Assembly: GCF_001634885.1 (NCBI RefSeq)
Contig: NZ_LWEX01000012.1
Location: forward strand, 1 to 32,334
Length of the DNA stretch: 32,334 bases
DNA from: Sulfitobacter sp. HI0040
Lineage (GTDB): Bacteria; Pseudomonadota; Alphaproteobacteria; Rhodobacterales; Rhodobacteraceae
Direction of reading: 5' to 3'
Every line of letters starts with the position of its first letter. Position 1 is the stretch's first letter. A program made the translations under genes and the position numbers. The notes beneath the pieces are model-generated. The model did not search any database. It was not told the origin of the DNA and saw only the letters and a list, made by a program, of their open reading frames with translations. This document shows positions 8,660 through 16,554 of the stretch, piece after piece.

Positions 8660-9606
8660 CGCCTAAGGCAGATTACGGGGTCCTGCTGGACGCCGAGATA
8701 CAGGATTACATCGCGCGGTCGGAAAGCCATTATCCGCCCGACGCGGTGTCACTGACCATAGAAGAGCAGCGCGCGGTCTATGACCGGATGTGCGCTGCCT
8801 TCTACCGGGGGCGTCCCGAAGGAGTTCACGTCAGTGATGCGCCCTTCGGCGGTGTGCCCTGTCGGCGGTATGAGCCGTCTGCCCCTGCCACACCCTTGTC
8901 GACTGTCGTCTATTACCACGGGGGCGGTTTTGTCGTGGGCGGGTTGGACAGCCACGATGATGTCTGTGCCGAAATCTGCGCCGAAACCGGATTCCGCGTC
9001 GTCTCGGTGGATTACCGCCTCGCACCGGAGACTGTCTTTCCCGGTTGTTTTGAGGACGCCTGGGCCGCCTTTTCCGCCGTGGCAGAGGGGTATGACGGCC
9101 CGCTCTTACTGGTGGGGGACAGTGCGGGGGGCAACCTCGCCGCCGCCGTCGCTCATTACGCGCGGGGCAGGATCGCGCGGGACCGGATCGTGGGGCAGGT
9201 GCTGATCTATCCCGGGCTTGGTGGCGACCCGACGCAGGGCAGCTATATCATCCACGCCGAGGCACCACAGCTTACGGTCGCGGATATGGCGTTCTACCAG
9301 CGCCTGCGCTGCGGCGGCAACGCGCCACCCGCGGAGGACCCCCGGTATGCCCCGCTGCATGACGCGGATTTCAGCGGTCTGCCCCCCAGCGTGATCGTCA
9401 GCGCGGAATGCGATCCGCTGTCGAGCGACGGAGAAGCCTACCGTAACGCGATTCAGGCCGCCGGGGGCCGGGCCCTCTGGATCGAGGAGCCGGGGCTTGT
9501 CCATGGCTACCTGCGGGCGCGCGCCGTCTCCGCCAAGGCGGGGGAGAGCTTTGCGCGTATCACCCGGGCCATTGCCGCCCTCGGGCGGGGCGACTGGCCG
9601 GGCTAG
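8656..9606 (+). CDS. Alpha/beta hydrolase, hormone-sensitive lipase (family IV) esterase
   Basis: A 316-residue esterase. The oxyanion motif HGGG is at 88-91, the nucleophile Ser156 lies in GDSAGG, the catalytic Asp253 is in SAECDPL and the catalytic His283 is in GLVHGY, the complete family IV triad in the correct order. It hydrolyses short or medium acyl esters, and no signal peptide is seen, so it is cytoplasmic. GTG 8656 overlaps the upstream TGA (GTGA) and has GGGAG 5 nt before it; an in-frame GTG at 8644 would add only four residues. The tight coupling to the acyl-CoA synthetase suggests that the acid released by ester hydrolysis is activated to its CoA thioester by the partner, which is an inference. 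It ends 8 bp from the convergent phosphatase gene. Confidence 0.88.
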   Translation: MTPKADYGVLLDAEIQDYIARSESHYPPDAVSLTIEEQRAVYDRMCAAFYRGRPEGVHVSDAPFGGVPCRRYEPSAPATPLSTVVYYHGGGFVVGGLDSHDDVCAEICAETGFRVVSVDYRLAPETVFPGCFEDAWAAFSAVAEGYDGPLLLVGDSAGGNLAAAVAHYARGRIARDRIVGQVLIYPGLGGDPTQGSYIIHAEAPQLTVADMAFYQRLRCGGNAPPAEDPRYAPLHDADFSGLPPSVIVSAECDPLSSDGEAYRNAIQAAGGRALWIEEPGLVHGYLRARAVSAKAGESFARITRAIAALGRGDWPG

Positions 9607-9614
9607 ACCTGCGA

Positions 9615-10451
9615 TCAGCGCAGAAAGGGCTTCGCCTTCATCGTATCCGCAATCGGTGCTCCCATCAGGGACAGCATCGTGGGCGCCAGTTGCAACTGGT
9701 CGATCACCGTATCCTCGGACGGGCCTTCGGCATTCCCGAAATAATAAAGCGCCGCTTCCTGTTGGAGCGGCCCGCGCCCGCCGTGATGGCCGCGTTCGTC
9801 CTGCCCGTGATCGGCCGTGACGATGATATCGTATCCTGCCGCGCGCCATTTCGGGATGAAGGGGGCCAGCATCTCGTCCATCACCGCGCAGGAGTGATCC
9901 ATTTCCTGACAGTCGTGGAAGAACCTGTGGCCCATGCTGTCCAGCGTGCAGGTGTGCAGCATGCCGTAATCCAGCCCGAACCGCAGGCACAGGTTGGTGA
10001 GCGAGGCGAAAAGGTCCACGTCCGACGGGGTCATCTGGTTCGTATGACCATAGCCCGTCATGGTGTGAAAGCGGCCATGGTTGATGGTGTCGCTGTCCGG
10101 CTCGTCATATTCGACATCGCGCACGTAGTCGAAGGGGTGGCGATTGAAGAATTCGGACCAGAATGAATGCGCCACCGCCCCCGTCACGCCGCCTGCCGCG
10201 CGCACCTGCGCAAAGACGTCCTTTTGCTTTAGCCGAAAGACATTGCCGTTACCGGTGCAACCATGTTCCTGCGGCGCGACGCCGGTATGGATCGAGGCGT
10301 AGCAGGAGGCCGAGATGGAAGGCAGCACCGCGCGCATCTTCCAAACGCGGGCATCGCCGCTGTCCACCCAGCCCTCGAGGTTGCCGAAGAGCCGCCGCCA
10401 GTTGCGATAGGGCACCCCGTCGAGAATGATGAGCAGGAGTTTCTTTTTCAT
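9615..10451 (-). CDS. Alkaline phosphatase superfamily protein (type I phosphodiesterase/nucleotide pyrophosphatase-like)
   Basis: A 278-residue enzyme core of the alkaline phosphatase superfamily. The metal-site residues are visible in order: Asp11 (ILDGV), Asp171 and His175 (LDSMGH), Asp214-His215 (TADHGQ) and His222 or His223 (RGHHGG). The nucleophile position, Thr in most nucleotide pyrophosphatase/phosphodiesterases (PTxTFPNH), appears to be Ser47 in LPSISASCYASIHTG, and the following NH is not conserved. The N-terminus MKKKLLLIILDG leads straight into the core strand, so it is not a classical signal peptide and the protein is probably cytoplasmic. ATG 10451 has GAGG 7 nt upstream. The substrate is unknown; phosphonate, phosphodiester or sulfate ester cleavage are all known in the superfamily. 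Confidence 0.8.
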   Translation of the reverse strand: MKKKLLLIILDGVPYRNWRRLFGNLEGWVDSGDARVWKMRAVLPSISASCYASIHTGVAPQEHGCTGNGNVFRLKQKDVFAQVRAAGGVTGAVAHSFWSEFFNRHPFDYVRDVEYDEPDSDTINHGRFHTMTGYGHTNQMTPSDVDLFASLTNLCLRFGLDYGMLHTCTLDSMGHRFFHDCQEMDHSCAVMDEMLAPFIPKWRAAGYDIIVTADHGQDERGHHGGRGPLQQEAALYYFGNAEGPSEDTVIDQLQLAPTMLSLMGAPIADTMKAKPFLR

Positions 10452-10618
10452 CGGTGATCCTCGTCCCTTGTTGTTGATGCAGGCCTATCACGCGGCAGGC
10501 CAAAGGTCAGCGGCAAAGGTGACACGCCCCTTGGCGTTTCGGCAGAAGCGGGTGGTCACGCGGCGGGCAAAGGCTATGCTCTGGGCAGAAAGGGCGCGTC
10601 GCCCGCGGGAGACACCCT
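10452..10618. promoter_or_regulatory. Divergent intergenic region phosphatase / ion channel
   Basis: This 167-bp region separates two divergent genes. For the + strand channel gene a weak promoter candidate is TGGTCA (10553-10558), a 16-nt spacer, then TATGCT (10575-10580). A small hairpin GGGCG-CGT-CGCCC (10592-10604) lies directly before the ribosome site. I see no clear promoter for the - strand gene. Confidence 0.3.
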
Positions 10619-11377
10619 TTGCACCTGTTGAGAGAGCTCTATCAAGACGACACGCACCGCGCGCATGTCTTCCGATACGGGCTTCTCGCCTTCGATATCG
10701 TGACGATCCTTTTCGTCATCGCCACCTCCTTCGTGGAGCCCGCCCGCTGGATCGAGGTGGTGGATGTGGTTTTCGGCCTCGTGATCCTCACGGATTTCCT
10801 GATCCGGCTCGGGTTGGCACGGTTCCACCACCGGGTTTTTCTGCGGGTATCCACCTGGGCTGACATTGCGGCGATCCTGTCCTTCCTTGCCCCCATCGCG
10901 GGGGAGGGGCTGGGCTTTTTGCGTATTCTGCGCACGCTGCGATTGCTGCACACCTATCAGCTTCTGGGTCGACTGCGGCAGGATTTCCACTATTTCCGCG
11001 CGAACGAAGAAGCGATCCTTGCCGCGATAAACCTGGCCGTCTTCCTCTTTATCATGACGGGGCTGATCTATGCCACGCAGGTGGGAATCAACCCCGAAAT
11101 TCGCACTTATGCCGACGCGCTCTATTTCACCGTCACCACGCTGACGACGACCGGTTTCGGCGACATCACGCTGGGCGGTCAGTGGGGGCGGTTGCTTGCG
11201 GTCGTGGTGATGATCTTCGGTGTCACGCTGTTCGTGCGGCTGCTGCAGGTGCTGTTCCGCCCGGCAAAGGTGCGCCACGAATGCCCCGAATGCGGGCTGA
11301 TGCTGCATGATCCGGATGCGGTTCATTGCAAACACTGCGGCGAGACGCTGCATATCCAGACCGAAGGCACGCTCTGA
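10619..11377 (+). CDS. Voltage-gated-type potassium channel with C-terminal zinc ribbon
   Basis: A 252-residue six-helix channel subunit. Helices lie at roughly 18-40, 46-66, 78-96, the Arg-rich S4-like segment FLRILRTLRLLHTYQLLGRLR near 100-122, then S5 near 135-155 and S6 near 188-212. The pore filter is TTTGFGD, with T178-G179-F180-G181-D182, a GFG variant of the GYG potassium filter. After S6 the short cytoplasmic tail holds a zinc ribbon with Cys222/Cys225 (CPEC) and Cys237/Cys240 (CKHC). No RCK/TrkA-N domain is present. The TTG start has GGGAG 7 nt upstream and no better in-frame start exists. The protein would be a tetrameric inner-membrane K+ channel; sensing of metal or redox state by the ribbon is inference. 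Confidence 0.82.
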   Translation: MHLLRELYQDDTHRAHVFRYGLLAFDIVTILFVIATSFVEPARWIEVVDVVFGLVILTDFLIRLGLARFHHRVFLRVSTWADIAAILSFLAPIAGEGLGFLRILRTLRLLHTYQLLGRLRQDFHYFRANEEAILAAINLAVFLFIMTGLIYATQVGINPEIRTYADALYFTVTTLTTTGFGDITLGGQWGRLLAVVVMIFGVTLFVRLLQVLFRPAKVRHECPECGLMLHDPDAVHCKHCGETLHIQTEGTL

Positions 11378-11423
11378 CCCCAGGGGTCCGGGGGCAGGGG
11401 GCACGCCGGCCTAGTGGCCGGCG
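11376..11423. terminator. Convergent terminator region (ion channel / ABC ATPase)
   Basis: Two hairpins lie between the convergent stops. GACCCC-A-GGGGTC (11376-11388) starts inside the channel stop codon. CGCCGGCC-TAGT-GGCCGGCG (11404-11423) spans the ATPase stop codon and has an 8-bp stem with a 4-nt loop. Neither is followed by a T-run. The first contains a 15-nt stretch repeated near 27960. Confidence 0.45.
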
Positions 11424-13048
11424 CTTTCCATGCGGCGATGTTCGAGCGTTTCTTCCAGCCAGCCCAGCTTCATTTCCGGCACCGAACTGAGCAGCAGATC
11501 GGTGTAGTCGTCGAAGGGGGGCGACAGGACTTCGGATTTTGTCCCGTAGCGGACAACCTGACCCTGATACATCACGGCGATACTGTCGGCGATGGCCTTC
11601 ACCGTCGCAAGGTCATGGGTGATGAACAGATAGGCGACATCCTCGATCTTCTGCAGGTTGAGCAGGAGTTTGAGGATCCCGTCCGCGACCAGAGGATCGA
11701 GCGCGCTCGTGACTTCATCGCAGATGATCAGCTTCGGCTTTGCCGCCAGCGCCCGGGCGATACAGACGCGCTGTTTCTGCCCGCCCGAAAGCTCCGCCGG
11801 ATACCGGTCCTGAAAGCCGGTGCCGAGCTCGATTTCATCCAGCAGTTCCTGAATGCGGCGCTGCTTTTCCTTGCCCTTGAGGCCAAAGTAGAATTCCAGC
11901 GGGCGCCCGATGATCGTGCCAACGGTCTGGCGCGGGTTCATCGCGGTATCGGCCATCTGGTAGATCATCTGTAATTCGCGCAGGTCTTCGTAGCTGCGCG
12001 ACTTCAGATCCTGTGAAAGGCTGCGACCGTCGAAGGTGATTTGACCCTTGGAAGGGGGCAAAAGGCCGGTGATGACCCGGGCGAGCGTAGACTTACCCGA
12101 GCCGGATTCACCCACGACAGCCAAGGTCTGGCCCGGGTGAAGCTCCACGTTCACGTTCTTCAGTACGTCGAAGTCCGTGCCCCGGTAGCGCGCGGTCACA
12201 TTCTCCACCCGCAGCAGGGGATTGTCCGTCGGCTGCTTTTCCTCGTGCCGGATGGACCGGACCGAAACGAGCGCCTGCGTGTATTCTTCCCGCGGGTTGT
12301 TGATGATCTGATCCGTGGTGCCGTATTCGACCATCTCGCCCATCTTCAGCACCATGATATGATCGCTCACCTGCGCCACCACGGCGAGGTCATGGGTGAT
12401 GTAGAGCGCGGCCACGCCGGTGGCATGGATCGCTTCCTTGATCGCGGCCAGCACGTCGATCTGGGTGGTGACGTCCAGCGCTGTGGTCGGTTCGTCGAAA
12501 ACCACGAGGTCGGGTTCCGGACAAAGAGCCAGTGCCGTCATGCAACGCTGCAACTGTCCGCCCGATACCTGGTGCGGATACCGGCTTCCGATGTTTTCGG
12601 GGTCGGGCAGGCCCAGTTTGCGGAAAAGCTCAACCGCACGTGCCTCTGCCTCCTTTTTCGAAAACTTCTTCTGAAGGATCGCAGCTTCGGTCACCTGCTC
12701 CATGATCTTCTTGGCAGGGTTGAACGACGCGGCGGCGGATTGCGAGACATAAGTCACCTCGCCGCCCCGGAGCCTGCGCACATCGCGCATCCGCGATTTC
12801 AGTATGTCGCGCCCGTTGACCCAGACCTCACCGCCGGTCAGTTCCACACCGCCCCGCCCATAGGCCATGGTGGCAAGGCCGATTGTGGATTTGCCGGCGC
12901 CGGATTCGCCGATCAGCCCCAGCACCTTGCCGCCTTCGAGTTCGAAATCGACACCATGGACGATCTCGATCTCCTTGGGTTTTTCACCCGGCGGATAAAC
13001 CGTCGCGCCGATCTTCAGGTTGCGGACCTTGAGAAGCTTGTCGCTCAT
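11411..13048 (-). CDS. Peptide-type ABC importer, duplicated ATP-binding protein (DppD-DppF fusion type)
   Basis: A 545-residue protein with two complete nucleotide-binding domains, like GsiA or YejF. Domain 1 (about 1-265) has Walker A GESGAGKST at 47-55, signature VSGGQLQR near 165 and Walker B VVFDEPTTALD. Domain 2 (about 285-525) has Walker A GESGSGKST near 315, signature LSGGQKQR near 418 and Walker B IICDEVTSALD. It energises uptake by the two permeases encoded just upstream. ATG 13048 overlaps the preceding stop (ATGA) and has AAAGGAGG 6 nt before it; the frame is open further upstream, but that stretch lies inside the permease gene. It is the last gene of the operon, and its stop lies in a GC hairpin. 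Confidence 0.92.
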   Translation of the reverse strand: MSDKLLKVRNLKIGATVYPPGEKPKEIEIVHGVDFELEGGKVLGLIGESGAGKSTIGLATMAYGRGGVELTGGEVWVNGRDILKSRMRDVRRLRGGEVTYVSQSAAASFNPAKKIMEQVTEAAILQKKFSKKEAEARAVELFRKLGLPDPENIGSRYPHQVSGGQLQRCMTALALCPEPDLVVFDEPTTALDVTTQIDVLAAIKEAIHATGVAALYITHDLAVVAQVSDHIMVLKMGEMVEYGTTDQIINNPREEYTQALVSVRSIRHEEKQPTDNPLLRVENVTARYRGTDFDVLKNVNVELHPGQTLAVVGESGSGKSTLARVITGLLPPSKGQITFDGRSLSQDLKSRSYEDLRELQMIYQMADTAMNPRQTVGTIIGRPLEFYFGLKGKEKQRRIQELLDEIELGTGFQDRYPAELSGGQKQRVCIARALAAKPKLIICDEVTSALDPLVADGILKLLLNLQKIEDVAYLFITHDLATVKAIADSIAVMYQGQVVRYGTKSEVLSPPFDDYTDLLLSSVPEMKLGWLEETLEHRRMESAGH

Positions 13049-13860
13049 CCCCGGCCTCCTTTCAGCGAGGTGGTACGGTTCAAGATCCAGTCGGCCACGA
13101 GGTTGATGGAAATGCAGAGCGTGGCGATGGCGAAGGCCGGATAGAGGGCTGCGGCGATGCCGTAATTGATGCCCTCCTTGTTCTCCTTCACGATGCCGCC
13201 CCAATCAGCCTGCGGCGGCTGCACACCCAGCCCGAGGAAGGACAGGGTGGAGATGAACAGCACCATGAAGATGAAGCGCAGCCCCATTTCAGCCACCAGC
13301 GGCGACAGCGCGTTTGGCAGGATCTCGCGGAAGATGACCCAGACGACCTTCTCGCCCCGCAGGCGCGCGGCCTCGACATAGTCCATCACCGTGATGTCCA
13401 CGGCCACCGCCCGGGCAAGGCGGTAGACACGGGTGCTGTCGAGAAGGCCCATGAGGACGATCAGGATGGTCACCGTTGTCGGCATGACCGAAAGCACCAC
13501 AAGCGCGAAGATCAGTGACGGGATCGACATGATGAGATCGACGAACCGGCTCATCGCTTGGTCCACCCAGCCGCCGGAAACGGCTGCGAAGAAACCCAGC
13601 ACGGACCCGGTCACGAAGCTGAGGATCGTTGCCATCGTGGCGATGAAGATCGTCGTCTGACCGCCGTAGATCATTCGGGTCAGCAGGTCGCGCCCGATGT
13701 TGTCCGTCCCCAGGATGAACTGGTCGGAGGCCGGTTCCCACACGTCGCCCACGACTTCGGACATGCCGTAGGGCGCGATGAGCGGGGCGAAGATCGCCAT
13801 GAGGAAATAGAGGCCGGTGAAGAACAGGCCGATGATCGCGGAAATGGGCATGTTCTTCAT
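13045..13860 (-). CDS. Peptide-type ABC importer permease (DppC-like)
   Basis: A 271-residue inner-membrane permease of the OppC/DppC family. An N-terminal helix (FFTGLYFLMAIFAPLIAPYG) is followed by a FILGTDNIGRDLLTRMIYGGQTT motif, which is typical of DppC proteins. Five further hydrophobic segments follow, with an EAA-type cytoplasmic loop (DYVEAARLRGEKVVWVIFREILPN) that docks on the ATPase. ATG 13860 overlaps the stop of the upstream permease (ATGA) and GAGG lies 8 nt before it. It forms a heterodimer with the DppB-like subunit encoded immediately before it. Confidence 0.92.
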   Translation of the reverse strand: MKNMPISAIIGLFFTGLYFLMAIFAPLIAPYGMSEVVGDVWEPASDQFILGTDNIGRDLLTRMIYGGQTTIFIATMATILSFVTGSVLGFFAAVSGGWVDQAMSRFVDLIMSIPSLIFALVVLSVMPTTVTILIVLMGLLDSTRVYRLARAVAVDITVMDYVEAARLRGEKVVWVIFREILPNALSPLVAEMGLRFIFMVLFISTLSFLGLGVQPPQADWGGIVKENKEGINYGIAAALYPAFAIATLCISINLVADWILNRTTSLKGGRG

Positions 13861-14813
13861 TTCGGGTGCCTCAACCGCGGGTTGGCAAGGATGGACACGA
13901 TGTCCGCGACAAGGTTCAGCCCGATGTAGACGGCGGCGAAGATCAGGCCGCATGCCTGCACGACAGGCACATCGCGCTTGGACACGTGGTCGACAAGGTA
14001 CTGACCCATGCCGGGATAGGCAAAGACCACCTCAATGACGACGACGCCGACGACAAGATAGGCGAGGTTCAGCATGACCACGTTCACGATCGGCGCGATC
14101 GCATTCGGGAAGGCATGTTTGCGGATGATCTTGAGCATCCCCATGCCTTTCAGCTCGGCCGTTTCGATATAGGCGGATTGCATCACGTTGAGGATGGCCG
14201 CACGGGTCATGCGCATCATATGCGCCAGAACCACGAGCGTCAGGACCATGACGGGGATCGCGATGGCATTAAGCTTTTCGCCCAAGGTCATCGTGTCATA
14301 AATGATCGAAACCGACGAGAACCAGCCAAGCTGGATCGAAATCCAGTAGATCAGAATATAGCCGATCATGAATTCGGGGATCGAAATCGTGGTGAGCGTG
14401 ACAGCTGAAATCAGCTTGTCCGGCCAGCGATCCTTGTAGCGGACCGCAAGCAGCCCCAGAAAAATCGCCAGCGGAACCGAGATGGCAGCCGCCCAGAATG
14501 CAAGAAACAGGGTATTGCCCAAACGGAAGCTCACGCTTTCACCGATATCCCGGCCGTTCGAGAGGGCAGTACCCAGATCACCAGTGAGAAATCCGCCGAG
14601 CCAGTTAAAGTACCGCGTGATAGGCGGATCGTTCAGCCCTAGTTCCGCGCGCAGGTTGGCAAGGCTTTCAGGGGTCGCAGATTGCCCCAGAATCTGTTGA
14701 GCGACATCGCCGGGCAGCATCATTGTGCCCCCGAATATCAGGATAGATGCCGCAAAAAGGAGCATCAAGCCCAGCGCAAGGCGCTGGGCTATCAGTTTTA
14801 TAATAGGGTGCAT
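13857..14813 (-). CDS. Peptide-type ABC importer permease (DppB-like)
   Basis: A 318-residue permease of the OppB/DppB family. The N-terminal helix (LALGLMLLFAASILIFGG) leads to the family motif MLPGDVAQQILGQSATPE and then LRAELGLNDPPITRYFNWLGG. The EAA loop is recognisable as YIETAELKGMGMLKIIRKHAFPNA. ATG 14813 gives the canonical MHPIIKLI beginning but its ribosome site is weak; TTG 14822 or 14819, lying closer to an AAGGG, would add two or three residues. The gene begins 16 nt after the binding-protein stop and overlaps the next permease by 4 nt, giving one transcription unit for the importer. Confidence 0.9.
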   Translation of the reverse strand: MHPIIKLIAQRLALGLMLLFAASILIFGGTMMLPGDVAQQILGQSATPESLANLRAELGLNDPPITRYFNWLGGFLTGDLGTALSNGRDIGESVSFRLGNTLFLAFWAAAISVPLAIFLGLLAVRYKDRWPDKLISAVTLTTISIPEFMIGYILIYWISIQLGWFSSVSIIYDTMTLGEKLNAIAIPVMVLTLVVLAHMMRMTRAAILNVMQSAYIETAELKGMGMLKIIRKHAFPNAIAPIVNVVMLNLAYLVVGVVVIEVVFAYPGMGQYLVDHVSKRDVPVVQACGLIFAAVYIGLNLVADIVSILANPRLRHPK

Positions 14814-14829
14814 GACCAACAATCTGCCC

Positions 14830-16434
14830 TTAGGCGTCCTTTAACCAGCACTTGATGTGGGACATGTTGTTCATGACGGGGCCGTTCGGATCGTTGTTCC
14901 AGCCACCGATATCGTCCGAGACACCTGCAACGAAGTCGTTGAACATCGGAAGGATGACACCGCCTTCTTCGCGCAGCATCCGGCCCATCTGGGAATAGAT
15001 TTCCTTGCGCTTGACCGCGTCCAGTTCCGCCTTCGCCGCATTAAGCATCTTGTCGAACTCGGGGCGCTTCCAGCGGGTGTCGTTCCAGTCTGCCGTGGAC
15101 AGATAGGCCGTAGTGTACATCTGATCCTGTACCGGACGGCCACCCCAGTAAGAGGCGCAGAAGGGCTGCACGTTCCAGACTTCGGACCAGTAGCCATCGT
15201 TTGGCTCCCGCTTGATTTCCAGCGGGATGCCCGCGGCCTTGGCGGTTTCTTGGAACAGAGCCGCAGCATCGACCGCTCCCGGGAAGGCGCCATCGGCGAC
15301 GCGCAGAATGATCGGGCTGCCATCGTGTCCGGACTTCTCGTAATGCTCCCGTGCTTTCTCGATGGAATGCTCGCGCTGCGGGATCGAATCGTCGAACAGC
15401 GGGTAGGATGCGTTGATCGGGAAGTCGTTGCCGACAGAGCCGTAGCCGCGCAGAATCTTGTCGACCATCTCTTCGCGGTTGATGGCATACTTCAGGGCCA
15501 GCATAACGTCGTTGTTGCTGAATGGCTCTGTATCGACATGGGCGATAAAGACATAGTGGCCACGACCCGCAACGGATTCAACCCGCAAGCCGGGTGCACG
15601 GTCCAGAAGGCTTGCAACCTTGGGGTCGATACGGTTGATGATATGAACCTGCCCGGACTGAAGTGCCGCCGTCCGTGCGGTCGCATCGTTCAGAACCAGC
15701 TGCTCGATCTCATCGGCAAAGCCGCGGTTCTCTGCATCCCAGTAATCTTCGCGACGCTTGTACGCGTGACGCACACCGGGTTCGTCGATCTCGAGCGTAT
15801 AGGGGCCTGTGCCGATCGCGGCTGCAGGATCATCCATCCCACCGTTTGGCTGGATCATCAGGTGATAGTCGGCCATCAGATAGGGCAGGTCGGCATTGGC
15901 TGTCTCAAGCTCGACAATGAAGTTGTCGCCATCGACCTTCATGTCGGCGATGCCCTTCATGATACCAAGTGCGCCGGACTGGCTTTCTTCGTTGGAGTGG
16001 CGCTGCATGGTCTTCAGCACGTCGTCCGGGGTCATGTCCTTGCCGTTGGAGAAGGGAATGCCCTTACGGATCTTGAAGACCCAGGTCTTGGCGTCGGCGG
16101 ATGCTTCGACGCTTTCGGCCATCCGGTTCTCGATAAGGCCTTCTGAATCGACTTCAACCAGAAGCTCACCCCAGGAACGAATGTTGTTCAGCGGCGCTTC
16201 AGATGCGACCAGTGCCGGATCCTGCGTGTTGGTGCTTTCCCCACCGGAGGAACCGATGCGCATCATGCCGCCGCGCTTGGGCATCGCATGGGCATCGGCG
16301 CGCGCGCTTTCGGCAAGCATGGAGTTCGCCACGGCGGCGGTGACGCCGAGAGCCGCGGCGCGGCCCACGAATTCGCGGCGGGTCATTTTGCCCTTCGCCA
16401 CTTCACCGGTCAGATGTTTCAGTTGATCATTCAT
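14830..16434 (-). CDS. Peptide-type ABC importer periplasmic substrate-binding protein (family 5, Tat-exported)
   Basis: A 534-residue extracellular solute-binding protein of family 5, the class that binds di- and oligopeptides, opines, nickel chelates and related compounds. The N-terminus carries a twin-arginine signal: MTRREFVGRAAALG with Arg19-Arg20, a moderately hydrophobic stretch and an ARADAHA cleavage region near 45-50. The binding protein is therefore exported folded. Family hallmarks include FKIRKGIPFSNGKDMTPDDV near 120-140 and a C-terminal QMGRMLREEGGVILPMFNDF. GGGAGA lies 7 nt before the ATG. It is the first gene of the four-cistron importer operon; the substrate is not deducible, although the upstream CocE/NonD hydrolase hints at peptide- or ester-like compounds. 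Confidence 0.92.
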   Translation of the reverse strand: MNDQLKHLTGEVAKGKMTRREFVGRAAALGVTAAVANSMLAESARADAHAMPKRGGMMRIGSSGGESTNTQDPALVASEAPLNNIRSWGELLVEVDSEGLIENRMAESVEASADAKTWVFKIRKGIPFSNGKDMTPDDVLKTMQRHSNEESQSGALGIMKGIADMKVDGDNFIVELETANADLPYLMADYHLMIQPNGGMDDPAAAIGTGPYTLEIDEPGVRHAYKRREDYWDAENRGFADEIEQLVLNDATARTAALQSGQVHIINRIDPKVASLLDRAPGLRVESVAGRGHYVFIAHVDTEPFSNNDVMLALKYAINREEMVDKILRGYGSVGNDFPINASYPLFDDSIPQREHSIEKAREHYEKSGHDGSPIILRVADGAFPGAVDAAALFQETAKAAGIPLEIKREPNDGYWSEVWNVQPFCASYWGGRPVQDQMYTTAYLSTADWNDTRWKRPEFDKMLNAAKAELDAVKRKEIYSQMGRMLREEGGVILPMFNDFVAGVSDDIGGWNNDPNGPVMNNMSHIKCWLKDA

Positions 16435-16483
16435 GTAGATGTCTCCCGTTAGACTGGCCCGTCGTTGCGCGCCGTTTTATTGA

Positions 16484-16511
16484 TTTATGAGTCAAGTTTG
16501 CTCATTTTCAA
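16484..16511 (-). promoter_or_regulatory. Promoter of the ABC importer operon
   Basis: Reading the - strand, TTGAAA (16511-16506) is followed after 16 nt by CATAAA (16489-16484), inside the only AT-rich stretch of the 120-bp gap between the importer and hydrolase genes. The start point would lie near 16477, giving a leader of about 40 nt. Confidence 0.5.
16488..16504. promoter_or_regulatory. Imperfect palindrome within the importer promoter (candidate operator)
   Basis: TGAGTCAAGTTTGCTCA pairs at six of eight positions around a central G, with TGAG/CTCA ends and an AA/TT core. It fills the spacer between the proposed -35 and -10 boxes, where a bound repressor would block polymerase. No regulator gene is present nearby to assign to it. 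Confidence 0.35.
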
Positions 16512-16554
16512 ACCTGTCGCAAGGGTAAATACCGTCCTGCGTGTGACGCGTTCG

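Noticed and set aside
13049..13204. Longer N-terminus for the double ATPase (start 13204)
   Set aside because: The extra residues lie within the permease gene and lack homology-like content; ATG 13048 has AAAGGAGG and an ATGA overlap.
14857..16146. A 429-residue open frame on the + strand
   Set aside because: Antisense shadow of the Tat-exported binding protein, with no ribosome site or domain signature.
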